A stretch of DNA of 64,000 bases from Massilia sp. UMI-21 (GTDB taxonomy: Bacteria > Pseudomonadota > Gammaproteobacteria > Burkholderiales > Burkholderiaceae_D): assembly GCA_015277795.1 (NCBI GenBank), contig CP063848.1, positions 2,108,001 to 2,172,000 of the forward strand, read 5' to 3'. Of this stretch, positions 8,296 through 16,485 are shown piece after piece. Under the pieces are notes generated by a model. The model was not told where the DNA came from. It ran no database searches and was given only the letters and a program-made list of their open reading frames with translations. Made by a program: the position numbers and the translations under genes. How positions within the stretch are numbered: the first letter of the stretch is position 1; the number at the start of each line of letters is the position of its first letter.

Positions 8296-8853
8296 TCAGC
8301 GCGCGCGCCGGTAGTGCATGGCGACGGCGCCGTTGGAGAGTGGCGTGGCCGAGACGAGCTCGAGCCGTCGGGTGCCGTGCAGGCCGCTTTCGTACAGGGT
8401 CGGGCCGTGGCCGGCAATCCGGGGGTGGATGAGGAACTGGTACTCGTCGATCAGCTCCAGCCGCTCCAGCTCGGCCGCGAGCTTGCCGCTGCCGAGGAGC
8501 AGGCCCTTCGGGGTCGCGTCCTTGAGCCTTTGTATGCCCGTACGAAGCTCGCCGGCGATGTGGTGGCTGTGGGTCCAGGGGAAGTCGGTGCGTGTCGAGG
8601 AAACCACGTACTTTGGCTTGGCTTCCAGCCTGAGCGCCCACTCGCGCATCGCCGGCGCTGCCTGCACGGCGCCGCAGGCGACCCCTGGCCAGTAGCTCTC
8701 CATCATTTCGTAGGTCACACGGCCCCATAGCATTGCCCCGGCCTGGTCCATGAGGCGGGTGAAGAAAGCGTGCGTCTCGTCGTCGGCGATTCCTTCCCGA
8801 TGGTCGAGGCAGCCGTCCAGGGTCAGGTTGATGCTGAAGATTAAGCGTCCCAC
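8296..8853 (-). CDS. Dihydrofolate-reductase-fold (RibD C-terminal) protein
   Basis: The 185-residue protein begins GRLIFSINLTLDGCLDHREG and contains MLWGRVTYEMMESYWP and LLLGSGKLAAELERLELIDEY, the pattern of the RibD C-terminal/DHFR-like reductase family (YyaP/YwjB type). These are small soluble NADPH-binding proteins whose substrates are mostly unknown. The start is GTG at 8853 with GGAGG six bases upstream. It converges on the DUF3108-like gene and sits 34 bp downstream of the cytochrome c gene on the same strand, so it may be the last gene of that operon. Confidence 0.85.
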   Translation of the reverse strand: MGRLIFSINLTLDGCLDHREGIADDETHAFFTRLMDQAGAMLWGRVTYEMMESYWPGVACGAVQAAPAMREWALRLEAKPKYVVSSTRTDFPWTHSHHIAGELRTGIQRLKDATPKGLLLGSGKLAAELERLELIDEYQFLIHPRIAGHGPTLYESGLHGTRRLELVSATPLSNGAVAMHYRRAR

Positions 8854-8887
8854 AGTGTCCTCCGTTCGCGCGTGGCAGGCATCGTTT

Positions 8888-10156
8888 TCAATCCAGCGGC
8901 ACGCTCCGGTACCGGTTCACATCCGGCACCGCCACCGGCGGCGCCGCATTGCCCCAGCTGGCGCGCACGTAGGTCAGCACCGCCGCCACCTGCGCATCGT
9001 TCAGCTCGTGGCTGAAGGGCGGCATGCCGTAGGGCCGCGGATTGCCCGCGGTGCCAGGCGGGAAGCCGCCGTTGAGCACCATCCGGATCGCGTTCACTGG
9101 CGGGCTCAAGCTGACCGCGCGGTTGCCGGCCAGCGGCGGGTAGGCCGGCGCTTTGCCCTTGCCGTCGGCGCCGTGGCAGTCCACGCAGTAGGCGCCATAC
9201 AGGCGGCGTCCCTCGGCCAGCAAGGGCTCGCTGGCGCGCTCGCCGCTTTCCCGGACCGGCGCCTCGGTCGCGGGCAGCGACTTCAGGTAGGTCGCCATCG
9301 CCCCCAGGTCGGCCCGGGTCAGGTGCTGCAGGCTGCGCGCCACCACCTCGGCCATCGGCCCGGTGGCCGCGCCGCGCGGCGAGACGCCGGTGCCGAGCAG
9401 CGCCACGATGTGTTCCCGGTCCCAGTCGCCCACCCCGGCTTCGCCGCCGGCGGTGAGCGAGGGTGCGTACCAGCCGCTGGTCGGCATCAGGCCGCCCGAC
9501 AGCGCCTCGCCTGTCGCTCCCAGCCGATTCCGGCTGCTGTGGCATGCGCTGCAGTGGCCGAGGCCCTCGACCAGGTAGGCGCCGCGGTTCCATTCGGCGC
9601 CGCGCGCCGGCTGCGGCGTGAAGCCGGCCGGCCTGAAGTAGAGCAGGCGCCAGCCCGCCAGCAGCGCCTGCTGGTTGTAGGGGAAGTCGAGTTCGTGCGC
9701 CTTGTTCGGCTGGCGCCGGGGAGGCAGGCTGCGCAGGTAGGCGAACAGGGCGTCGGCATCGGTGCGCGCGACCCTGGTGTAGTTCGGGTAGGGGAAGGCC
9801 GGATACAGCAGGCGGCCGTCGCGCGATTTGCCGTTGTGCAGGGCGTTCCAGAAGTCGTCGGCGGACCACCGGCCGATGCCGGTGTCGGGGTCCGGCGTCA
9901 GGTTGGGGCCGTACAGGCGCCCGAACGGCGTGTCGAGTGCGCGTCCGCCCGCGTATTCGGCGCCGCCGCGCGCGGTGTGGCAGGCGACGCAGTCGCCGGC
10001 GCGTGCCAGGTAGGCGCCGCGCGCGATGTTTTCGGGTGTCGCGGCCCAGGCCTGGGGTGAGGTGGAAGGCACGAACTCTTCGCGCGGCCAGGCGACGGCG
10101 ATGGCAAGCGCGGCAAGCGAGACCAGCGCGACCAGCGCCAGGGCGAGCTTCTTCAT
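8888..10156 (-). CDS. Membrane-anchored trihaem cytochrome c (alcohol/gluconate dehydrogenase subunit type)
   Basis: The 422-residue protein has an N-terminal hydrophobic anchor (KKLALALVALVSLAALAIAVAW) and three CxxCH haem sites: CVACH near 56-60, CSACH near 200 and CVDCH near 325. The layout matches the cytochrome c subunit of periplasmic PQQ- or flavin-dependent alcohol, aldehyde or gluconate dehydrogenases. The motifs LTPDPDTGIGRWS and YPPLAGNRAV are typical of that family. The ATG at 10156 overlaps the stop of the upstream cytochrome gene as ATGA, so the two are translationally coupled. No dehydrogenase catalytic gene is adjacent, which is unusual for this subunit. Confidence 0.88.
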   Translation of the reverse strand: MKKLALALVALVSLAALAIAVAWPREEFVPSTSPQAWAATPENIARGAYLARAGDCVACHTARGGAEYAGGRALDTPFGRLYGPNLTPDPDTGIGRWSADDFWNALHNGKSRDGRLLYPAFPYPNYTRVARTDADALFAYLRSLPPRRQPNKAHELDFPYNQQALLAGWRLLYFRPAGFTPQPARGAEWNRGAYLVEGLGHCSACHSSRNRLGATGEALSGGLMPTSGWYAPSLTAGGEAGVGDWDREHIVALLGTGVSPRGAATGPMAEVVARSLQHLTRADLGAMATYLKSLPATEAPVRESGERASEPLLAEGRRLYGAYCVDCHGADGKGKAPAYPPLAGNRAVSLSPPVNAIRMVLNGGFPPGTAGNPRPYGMPPFSHELNDAQVAAVLTYVRASWGNAAPPVAVPDVNRYRSVPLD

Positions 10157-10911
10157 GGCTGCTCCGGGGCGCTGCCGCAGGCCAGGGGCAGGGGGCGTGC
10201 GATCGAGGCCGCCGGGCGCGGATCGGACGGCACCGGCTGGGCGGCGAGCCAGCTCGCGACGGCGTTCACCTCGTCCAGCGACAGGCGCGCCGTGATCTGC
10301 GCCATGCAGTCGGGCGCGTGGGCGCGGCGCGCCTTGTTGCGCCAGGCGCCGAATTGCGCGTTGACGTAGTCGCGCGGCAGGCCGAGCAGGCCGGGAATCG
10401 TCGGTTCGACGCCGGTCAGGCGCTGGCCGTGACAGGCGACGCAAGCAGGGATCTTGCGCGCGCCGTCGCCGTTCATCACGATGTGGCGTCCGCGCTCGAG
10501 CACCTGGGGCGATACCGTCGGGGCGGCGGCGGCATGGGCGGCGGGCGGCTGGGCCGCGAAATGGCCGGCGATCTCGCGCAGGTAGGCGTCCGGCAGGTGC
10601 TCGACCAGGTAGGTCATGAGCGGATACTGGCGCCGGCCTTCACGAAAGTTCAGCAGCTGGTTGTACAGGTAGCCGGCCGGCTTGCCCTGGAGGCGCGGGA
10701 AGTAGCTGTCGTTGACCGGATCGCCGCGCGCGTCGACGCGGGCATGGCAGGAGGCGCAGGCGAGCAGGCGCTGGGCCAGCGTGTCCGGCGGGCCCTGGGG
10801 GGCGGCGGCAGCCGGCGGCGTCGCGGCGAACAGCATCGCGGCGACCAGCATCGCAGCGAAGGGCATCGCGGCGAACGGCGTGGGGCGCGGAAGCGTGAGT
10901 GGTCCGATCAT
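10153..10911 (-). CDS. Dihaem cytochrome c4-like protein
   Basis: The 252-residue exported protein has two CxxCH motifs, CASCH near 52-56 and CVACH near 157-161, each followed by a Met-bearing c-type domain (ex. RRQYPLMTYLVEHL). This two-domain layout fits the cytochrome c4 family of periplasmic electron carriers. The signal region is unusually long and repetitive (FAAMPFAAMLVAAMLFAA), made by a 15-bp DNA repeat near 10815-10880; an internal Met at 16 or 21 could be the true start. The ATGA overlap with the trihaem cytochrome gene implies one operon and probably electron transfer between them. Confidence 0.82.
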   Translation of the reverse strand: MIGPLTLPRPTPFAAMPFAAMLVAAMLFAATPPAAAAPQGPPDTLAQRLLACASCHARVDARGDPVNDSYFPRLQGKPAGYLYNQLLNFREGRRQYPLMTYLVEHLPDAYLREIAGHFAAQPPAAHAAAAPTVSPQVLERGRHIVMNGDGARKIPACVACHGQRLTGVEPTIPGLLGLPRDYVNAQFGAWRNKARRAHAPDCMAQITARLSLDEVNAVASWLAAQPVPSDPRPAASIARPLPLACGSAPEQP

Positions 10912-10979
10912 GGATGAACCCGGCAGTAGGAATGCTGGAATGATAACGCGTAGCGCGCCTTGCCGGTTCGCCCGCTTGT

Positions 10980-10985
10980 TATAAT
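10980..10985 (+). promoter_or_regulatory. -10 box before the methyltransferase gene
   Basis: TATAAT lies 29 bp before the ATG at 11015. A TTGCCG is only 14 bp upstream of it, a short spacing, so the -35 assignment is weak. Confidence 0.4.
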
Positions 10986-11014
10986 CGCAGCCCTTTGGAT
11001 CGCCGGGGCGCAGG

Positions 11015-11770
11015 ATGGGAGTCAGTTACACCGAAGGGGTATTCGGGGACCGCAATCCCATCAAGCGCTGGCTGCAGCGGCAGCGCCTGCGCAGCGCGCT
11101 CGGTTTCGCGCAGAAAGCCCCCGAAGCGGTCCGCTGCGTGCTCGATTTCGGCGCCGGTAGCGGCGAACTCTGCAAGCACCTGGTGCGCGCCTATCCGAAC
11201 GCGACCATCATCTGCTACGAGCCCTGCTCGGACCTGCTCGAAGAAGCCCGGACCGAGTTGCGCAGCCTGCCGCGGGTCGAGTTCCACGCCGCCCTCGACA
11301 CCATCCCGCAAGGACAGGTCGACCTGCTGTTCTGCCTCGAGGTCTTCGAGCATATTCCGCTGTCGATGCGCGCGCAGTCGCTGGCCGAGATCGTGGCGCT
11401 GCTGCAGGACGATGGCGAGGCGGTGTTCGGCGTGCCGGTCGAAGTGGGCCTGCCGGCGCTGTACAAGGGGATGTTCCGCATGAGCCGGCGCCATGGCGCC
11501 TACGACGCCAGGCTCGGGCACGTCCTGATGGCGACCCTCGGCATGCCGCCCAAGGACCGGCCGCTCGGTCGCCTGCCGCCCGACGTCGAGGTCCATCACG
11601 AGCACATGGGTTTCGATCACCGGGTGTTCCGCCGGGACCTGGCGGCGCGCTTCGCCGTGAAAATGGCGAGCGCCAGCCCGTTCCCGGTGCTCGGAACGGC
11701 GTTTTGCCCGGAAGCCTACTTTGTCGTGGAAAAGCGCGTGCTCAGGAAGCGCGACGCGGCAACGCGCTAG
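11015..11770 (+). CDS. Class I SAM-dependent methyltransferase
   Basis: The 251-residue protein has the SAM-binding motif VLDFGAGSGELCKHL near residues 42-56, the acidic motif II (IICYEP) and a later LLFCLEVFEHIP, as in class I methyltransferases of the Methyltransf_11/23 type. No substrate-specific motif is recognisable. There is no signal or membrane segment. The stop lies inside the 3' end of the convergent exonuclease gene (29-bp overlap). It diverges from the cytochrome operon over about 100 bp. Confidence 0.85.
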   Translation: MGVSYTEGVFGDRNPIKRWLQRQRLRSALGFAQKAPEAVRCVLDFGAGSGELCKHLVRAYPNATIICYEPCSDLLEEARTELRSLPRVEFHAALDTIPQGQVDLLFCLEVFEHIPLSMRAQSLAEIVALLQDDGEAVFGVPVEVGLPALYKGMFRMSRRHGAYDARLGHVLMATLGMPPKDRPLGRLPPDVEVHHEHMGFDHRVFRRDLAARFAVKMASASPFPVLGTAFCPEAYFVVEKRVLRKRDAATR

Positions 11771-12383
11771 CCTCGTCGGCCGGCGGGTTGGCGCGCCAGA
11801 AGCGGTACAGGCGCAGCGCCACATGGGCGTCGTCGGCCGCATACAGCACCTGCTTTTCGCTCAGTTGCGGCAGAGCCCAGTTGGTGGTGGTGATGCGGCG
11901 CGACTTCTGCAGGCGCTGGCCGAAGAAGCGCGCCACGGCGGTCTTGGCGCCGAGGGTGTTGCGCTCGCCGCGCCGGCGCATGGCGGTCGCCAGGTCCAGG
12001 ACGTTGCACGCGTCGATGCCGAGCTTGGCGCGCAGGCGCTTCAGGTCATCCCCCAGTCCGAACCCGACCTTCAGGATGGCCGCCGATTCGAGCACCGGCT
12101 TGAGTACGTCGAGTGCGGTCTGGGCGCTGGCGGCGCTGCCGATCTGGAACAGGTAGGCCAGTTCGTCGGTGGCCAGTTGCACCAGGTGCGGCCCGGTCGA
12201 GACTTCGCCCTTCGAGAAGGTCGGCTTGGATTCGGTGTCGAAGCCGATTACGTCGGCCTGCGACAGCGCCGCCAGCGCGGCGGCCGCATCGCGCGGCGTG
12301 CGCACGATGCGCACGTCCGCCAGGCGGATGCCGTCGTAGGGCGGCAGCAGTGCTTCCGGGTCGGCGGCGCTCGGTGCCGGCAT
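11742..12383 (-). CDS. RNase D-like 3'-5' exonuclease
   Basis: The 213-residue protein has the DEDD exonuclease motifs: VIGFDTESKP (ExoI, Asp and Glu), KVGFGLGDDLKRL (ExoII) and LYAADDAHVALRLY (ExoIII), the Tyr/His-type arrangement of RNase D and WRN-like exonucleases. It lacks the HRDC domain of full-length RNase D (about 375 residues), so it is a short form. Family members trim RNA 3' ends. The start codon overlaps the ProQ stop by one base (TGATG), so the two are coupled. Its 3' end overlaps the methyltransferase gene by 29 bp. Confidence 0.85.
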   Translation of the reverse strand: MPAPSAADPEALLPPYDGIRLADVRIVRTPRDAAAALAALSQADVIGFDTESKPTFSKGEVSTGPHLVQLATDELAYLFQIGSAASAQTALDVLKPVLESAAILKVGFGLGDDLKRLRAKLGIDACNVLDLATAMRRRGERNTLGAKTAVARFFGQRLQKSRRITTTNWALPQLSEKQVLYAADDAHVALRLYRFWRANPPADEASALPRRAS

Positions 12384-12967
12384 CAGGAGCGCGAGAACTT
12401 GGCCGCGAGGGCGTTCAGCTTGTCCTGGCGCTGGCGGTTTGCCTCTTCGGTAGCGGCGGCTTCGCGCTCGGCCTTCTTGCGGTCGGCCTCCTTCTTGAAG
12501 CGCTGCTGCAGCTGTTCCTTGGCGTGCTGGCGGTGGGTGTCGGTCACCTCGGCGCCCGGGGTGCCGTCCAGGTCGTGGCGCAGCTTGGCCTTTTCCATGG
12601 CGCGCAGGTAGCGCATCGAGCCGGTGTGGATGCCGAGCGCGGCGCGCATGGTCTTGCGGTCCAGGCCGGGCATGCGTGCCAGCAGTTGCTTGTCGATGCC
12701 GATCGCCAGCGGCAGGCAGTCGCGGAAAGCCGGGAATTCCTGCTGGAGCTGCTTGAGCAGGGCGCGTGCCGACGTGGCCGGCGCGGCCGCAGGGGCCGGG
12801 CTTGCGGCGCCGCCGGGCGCGGGCGCGGTGGCGGACGTGTCGGCGGACGATTCGGCAGACGATTCGGCGGACGTGTCAGCGGACGATTCGGCGGACAGTG
12901 AAGCCGGCGTCTCGGAAGTGGCAGGAGCGTTGTGGTCGACGGTCTCGGCAGCGGTATTGGTATTCAT
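12383..12967 (-). CDS. proQ: ProQ/FinO-domain RNA chaperone
   Basis: The 194-residue protein has a FinO/ProQ core (LLKQLQQEFPAFRDCLPLAI, then KTMRAALGIHTGSMRYLRAM) followed by a charged, coiled-coil-like C-terminal tail (KEQLQQRFKKEADRKKAERE). ProQ proteins bind structured RNAs and sRNAs. The N-terminal about 60 residues are low-complexity Ser/Ala/Asp/Glu repeats. The ATG at 12967 is preferred; the frame to 13222 is non-coding in style. The symbol rests on family, not function. It heads a two-gene operon with the exonuclease, a pairing of RNA-binding and RNA-trimming activity. Confidence 0.85.
   Translation of the reverse strand: MNTNTAAETVDHNAPATSETPASLSAESSADTSAESSAESSADTSATAPAPGGAASPAPAAAPATSARALLKQLQQEFPAFRDCLPLAIGIDKQLLARMPGLDRKTMRAALGIHTGSMRYLRAMEKAKLRHDLDGTPGAEVTDTHRQHAKEQLQQRFKKEADRKKAEREAAATEEANRQRQDKLNALAAKFSRS
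12831..12900 (-). repeat. 12-bp tandem repeat in ProQ linker
   Basis: Roughly six copies of a 12-bp module (GGCGGACGATTC or GGCGGACGTGTC) encode the repeated SAES/SADT linker of the ProQ protein. Copy number is likely to vary between strains. Confidence 0.8.
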
Positions 12968-13195
12968 TGACTTCAAGGTAAGAACGGGAATGCGAAGGAT
13001 AGCACGGCGCCCGGACACCGGTGCCGGCCGTATTGTACTAGTTTCATTTATCTTGAGAATTAGATTGGAAGCGAGCGCAAGTGCGGCAGGCGTGCAGGCA
13101 TGAAATCGTGTATGATCCGCCTCTTGCCTTGCGCACGGTTTGCGCCGTCGCAGACCGGCCGGGAGATCGGCCAAGGGGGCAGTCATATTCAAGCT

Positions 13196-13230
13196 GGTGA
13201 TATCCCATATGGGATATTTCAATTATCACC
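13196..13230. promoter_or_regulatory. Nested inverted repeats (18-bp perfect palindrome inside GGTGATA/TATCACC)
   Basis: A perfect palindrome ATATCCCATATGGGATAT at 13200-13217 is enclosed by GGTGATA (13196-13202) and its complement TATCACC (13224-13230). Such symmetry suggests a dimeric regulator site or a cruciform. It lies upstream of CATAAT at 13247. Confidence 0.55.
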
Positions 13231-13289
13231 AATTCTTGCAATGCGGCATAATATCGCCTCCTTTTGTTCTTTCCTGAACATGAGATGCA

Positions 13290-13317
13290 AGCCCGTTTCA
13301 CCCGACGGGCTTTTTTT
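13290..13317 (+). terminator. Rho-independent terminator without an assigned gene
   Basis: The stem AGCCCGT/ACGGGCT (13290-13296 and 13305-13311) is followed by seven T residues. No coding frame ends nearby on the plus strand, so it closes an uncharacterised short transcript. Confidence 0.8.
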
Positions 13318-13543
13318 CGTTCCGACATGCACACCGTGACTTTAAACACCGTTCATTCCTTGTTAGTTCGCCGCCATCGCACTAAAAGTGCAGGGCGATC
13401 GGGGGAATGTGTGCTTGAAGTCCGCGTATCCGCCCTCAGGTAGGGCCACTTCCGCGCCCACATCCACACCCGGACCCGCACGCGGGTCCCGCTGACATTG
13501 ACTCGCAGGCGCGTCGTGCGCCTCGACTGGAGAGAGTTTTACT

Positions 13544-16300
13544 ATGAAAAACACCGCCAAGACACTGACACTGACCGCCAAGAAAGCGCCCGCCAAGGCT
13601 ACGGCACAGCTGGCAGTGCCGAAAACCGCGACCTCCTACTTCCTCGAGACGGAAGCGGCGGCCAAGGTGACGGTGGTGAAGACCCGCTCGCGCCTGGCGT
13701 CGGCAAAAGCGGCGCTGGAAGCCGGCCAGGTACCGGCCGGCGCGGATGCCGCCGCCAACGAAGCCGTGCTGGACGCGCCGGCCGCGGCTGAGGCGGTCGT
13801 CGAAGCGGCCGCTGCCCCGGTCGAGGCGGTGGCTGCCGCTCCGGCCGAGGCAGCGGCCGAGCCAGCGGTGGAGATCCCGGCCGCGCCGGCCGAGCCGGCG
13901 CCCTTCGAAGACTACACCGCGGCCGTGCCGAACGCCGCGGCAACCGTCGTGGTGCGCAAGCGCGGCTCCAAGCTGGCGGCCTTGAAAGCGGCCGTCGAGG
14001 CGCCGCAGGCCGATGCGGTGCAGGCCAGCGCGGCAGCCCCGGCGGCGGCCGTGCAGGCCCCTGCCGACGAAGCGCCGGCCGCTGCGCCGAAGGTCGTGCG
14101 TACCCGTACCCGCCGCACCGACGCGAATGCGCTGCCGGCGTCCGCGGCCGTCCCGGCCACCGCCGTCGGCAGCGTCAACGCCACCACCGACGCCGCCGCA
14201 CTGGCCGCGATCGATACCTCGGGCTACCTGCTGCCGCAGGTGAAGGTGCCGGGCCGCCGCGGCCGCAAGCCGAGCGAGTTCGTGCCGGAAAACGACGAAG
14301 TCGCGGCACTCAACGCGGTCGAGCGCGCCGAAATGAAGGCCGCCTCCAAGCTGCGCGAGCGCAAGGCCAAGGGCCTGGCCGGCATGCTGGGCGGCGAGAG
14401 TGGTTTCTCGGAAGCCGAACTGGAGAAGCGCCGCCAGCAGATCAAGAACCTGATCAACATGGGCAAGGAGCGCGGCTACCTGACCCACGCCCAGATCAAC
14501 GACCAGCTGCCGGAAAACATCGTCGATCCGGAAGCGATCGAAGGCATCATCGCGACCTTCAACGACATGGGCATCGCCATCTACGAGCGCGCCCCGGAAG
14601 CCGAGATGATGCTGCTGTCGGATAACGTGCCGACCGCCACCAGCGACGACGAAGTGGAAGCGGCCGCCGCGACCGCGCTGTCGACCGTCGACTCCGACTT
14701 CGGCCGCACCACCGACCCGGTGCGCATGTACATGCGCGAGATGGGCGCGGTGTCGCTGCTGACCCGCGAAGGCGAGATCGAGATCGCCAAGCGCATCGAA
14801 GAAGGCCTGAAAGACATGGTGCAGGCGATTTCGGCCTGCCCGACCACGATCTCGGAAATCATCGCGCTGTCGCACAAGATCGCCTCGGACGAGATGAAGA
14901 TCGACGACGTGGTGGACGGCTTCGTCGACCTGAACGAATCCGGCTCGACGTCGTCGAGCGCATCGGGCGCCTCGAGTGCCGCGAGCGGCTCGGGCGACGA
15001 CGACGACGAGGAAGAAGAAGTCGAGGAAGAAGAAGAAGACGGCGCCGCCAGCGGCGGCGCGGCCGGCTACTCGGCCGAGCAGCTGGCGCAGCTGCGCAAG
15101 AGCGCGCTCGAGAAGTTCGCCCTGATCGAAAAGCAGTTCGACCGCATGGGCCACGCCTTCAAGACGGTCGGCTATGGCTCGGACGAGTACGAAGCGGCGC
15201 AGGCCATCATCTCGAACGAGCTGCTGGGCATCCGCTTCACCGCCAAGATCGTGGAAAAGCTGTGCGACACCCTGCGCGGCCAGATGGACGAGGTGCGCTC
15301 GATCGAGCGCGCCGTGCTGGACATCTGCGTGAACCGCTGCGGCATGCCGCGCGCCCACTTCATCAAGGTCTTCCCGGGCAACGAGACCGACCTGGCCTGG
15401 GGCGACCGCGAAGTCGACTGCGCCTACCCGTACAGCGCGGTGCTGAGCCGGAATCTGCCGGCAATCAAGGAACTGCAGCAGCGCATGATCGACCTGCAGG
15501 CGCGCGTGGCGCTGCCGCTGGCCGACCTGCGCCGCATCAACAAGCAGATGGCGGCCGGCGAGAAGCGCGCACGCCAGGCCAAGCGCGAAATGACCGTGGC
15601 CAACCTGCGCCTGGTGATCTCGATCGCGAAGAAGTACATCAACCGCGGCCTGCAATTCCTCGACCTGATCCAGGAAGGCAACATCGGCCTGCTCAAGGCC
15701 GTGGACAAGTTCGAGTACCGCCGCGGTTATAAATTCTCGACCTATGCGACCTGGTGGATCCGCCAGGCGATCACGCGCTCGATCGCGGACATGGCCCGCA
15801 CCATCCGCGTGCCGGTGCACATGATCGAGACGATCAACAAGATGAACCGCATCTCTCGCCAGATCATGCAGGAAACCGGCAGCGAGCCGGACCTGCCGAC
15901 CCTGGCCGCCAAGATGGAAATGCCGGAGAACAAGGTTCGCGAGATCATGAAGATCGCGAAGGAGCCGATTTCGATGGAAACCCCGATGGGCGAGGACGGC
16001 GATTCGCAGCTGGGCGACTTCATCGAGGACAACGCCACCCTGGCGCCGCTGGACGCCGCCCTGCATGCGTCGATGCGCAACGTGATCAAGGAAGTGCTGG
16101 ACTCGCTGACCCCGCGCGAAGCCAAGGTGCTGCGCATGCGCTACGGCGTCGAGATGTCGAACGACCACACGCTGGAAGAAGTCGGCAAGCAGTTCGACGT
16201 CACCCGCGAGCGTATCCGCCAGATCGAAGCCAAGGCGATGAGCAAGCTGCGCCAGCCCTCGCGTTCGGACAAGCTGAAGACCTTCCTGCATAACCAGTAA
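13544..16300 (+). CDS. rpoD: Primary sigma factor RpoD (sigma-70), long form
   Basis: The 918-residue protein is the housekeeping sigma factor of RNA polymerase. Region 1.1 is near 294-360 ([20 protein letters not shown]), region 1.2 near 389 ([11 protein letters not shown]), the core-binding and -10 region from about 686 ([20 protein letters not shown] and [19 protein letters not shown]), and the region-4 helix-turn-helix near 878 ([20 protein letters not shown]). About 290 residues of Ala/Pro/Val-rich sequence precede region 1.1, and an acidic run ([14 protein letters not shown]) sits near 486-500. E. coli RpoD is 613 residues, so this is much longer. No dnaG is adjacent. A weak GAGAGA precedes the ATG. 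Confidence 0.96.
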   Translation: MKNTAKTLTLTAKKAPAKATAQLAVPKTATSYFLETEAAAKVTVVKTRSRLASAKAALEAGQVPAGADAAANEAVLDAPAAAEAVVEAAAAPVEAVAAAPAEAAAEPAVEIPAAPAEPAPFEDYTAAVPNAAATVVVRKRGSKLAALKAAVEAPQADAVQASAAAPAAAVQAPADEAPAAAPKVVRTRTRRTDANALPASAAVPATAVGSVNATTDAAALAAIDTSGYLLPQVKVPGRRGRKPSEFVPENDEVAALNAVERAEMKAASKLRERKAKGLAGMLGGESGFSEAELEKRRQQIKNLINMGKERGYLTHAQINDQLPENIVDPEAIEGIIATFNDMGIAIYERAPEAEMMLLSDNVPTATSDDEVEAAAATALSTVDSDFGRTTDPVRMYMREMGAVSLLTREGEIEIAKRIEEGLKDMVQAISACPTTISEIIALSHKIASDEMKIDDVVDGFVDLNESGSTSSSASGASSAASGSGDDDDEEEEVEEEEEDGAASGGAAGYSAEQLAQLRKSALEKFALIEKQFDRMGHAFKTVGYGSDEYEAAQAIISNELLGIRFTAKIVEKLCDTLRGQMDEVRSIERAVLDICVNRCGMPRAHFIKVFPGNETDLAWGDREVDCAYPYSAVLSRNLPAIKELQQRMIDLQARVALPLADLRRINKQMAAGEKRARQAKREMTVANLRLVISIAKKYINRGLQFLDLIQEGNIGLLKAVDKFEYRRGYKFSTYATWWIRQAITRSIADMARTIRVPVHMIETINKMNRISRQIMQETGSEPDLPTLAAKMEMPENKVREIMKIAKEPISMETPMGEDGDSQLGDFIEDNATLAPLDAALHASMRNVIKEVLDSLTPREAKVLRMRYGVEMSNDHTLEEVGKQFDVTRERIRQIEAKAMSKLRQPSRSDKLKTFLHNQ

Positions 16301-16320
16301 TTTTTACCAGTTGGTAAAAA
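16301..16320. repeat. Inverted repeat right after the rpoD stop
   Basis: TTTTTACCA and TGGTAAAAA face each other across GT immediately after the TAA of rpoD. Its T-run side and position suggest an RNA hairpin stabilising or ending the rpoD transcript, ahead of the stronger terminator. Confidence 0.6.
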
Positions 16321-16355
16321 TGCCGTCCTGTCATTGATAGGGCGGCATTTTTTTT
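16319..16355 (+). terminator. Rho-independent terminator of rpoD
   Basis: AATGCCGTCCT (16319-16329) pairs with AGGGCGGCATT (16339-16349) across a 9-nt loop, followed by eight T residues. It overlaps the inverted repeat at 16301-16320 by two bases. Confidence 0.9.
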
Positions 16356-16485
16356 GGCGATTGCTGCTCTAGAACAACGCTTCCTTGTCAGTCTGTACAG
16401 CATGGCCACGCATCGGGTTGACGTCGGCGCGCGCGCCGGGTGAAGATGCAATACGGCAATAATCCTCCCACCCTCATTCCCCGCC

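Larger units (their letters stand above)
12968..13543. other. Gene-free stretch before rpoD
   Basis: This 576-bp interval has no convincing protein-coding frame (the 79-residue frame at 13100-13339 has no family features). It contains a TATGAT at 13111, the nested inverted repeat at 13196-13230, a TTGCAA and CATAAT at 13236-13252, and a rho-independent terminator at 13290-13317. The second half must hold the rpoD promoter; the terminator shows that some transcript ends before it. The gene-free region therefore may hold a small RNA. Confidence 0.6.

Noticed and set aside
13436..16291. Minus-strand open frame of 951 codons opposite rpoD.
   Set aside because: It is a high-GC antisense shadow of rpoD with His/Arg/Gly-rich low-complexity translation and no domain.
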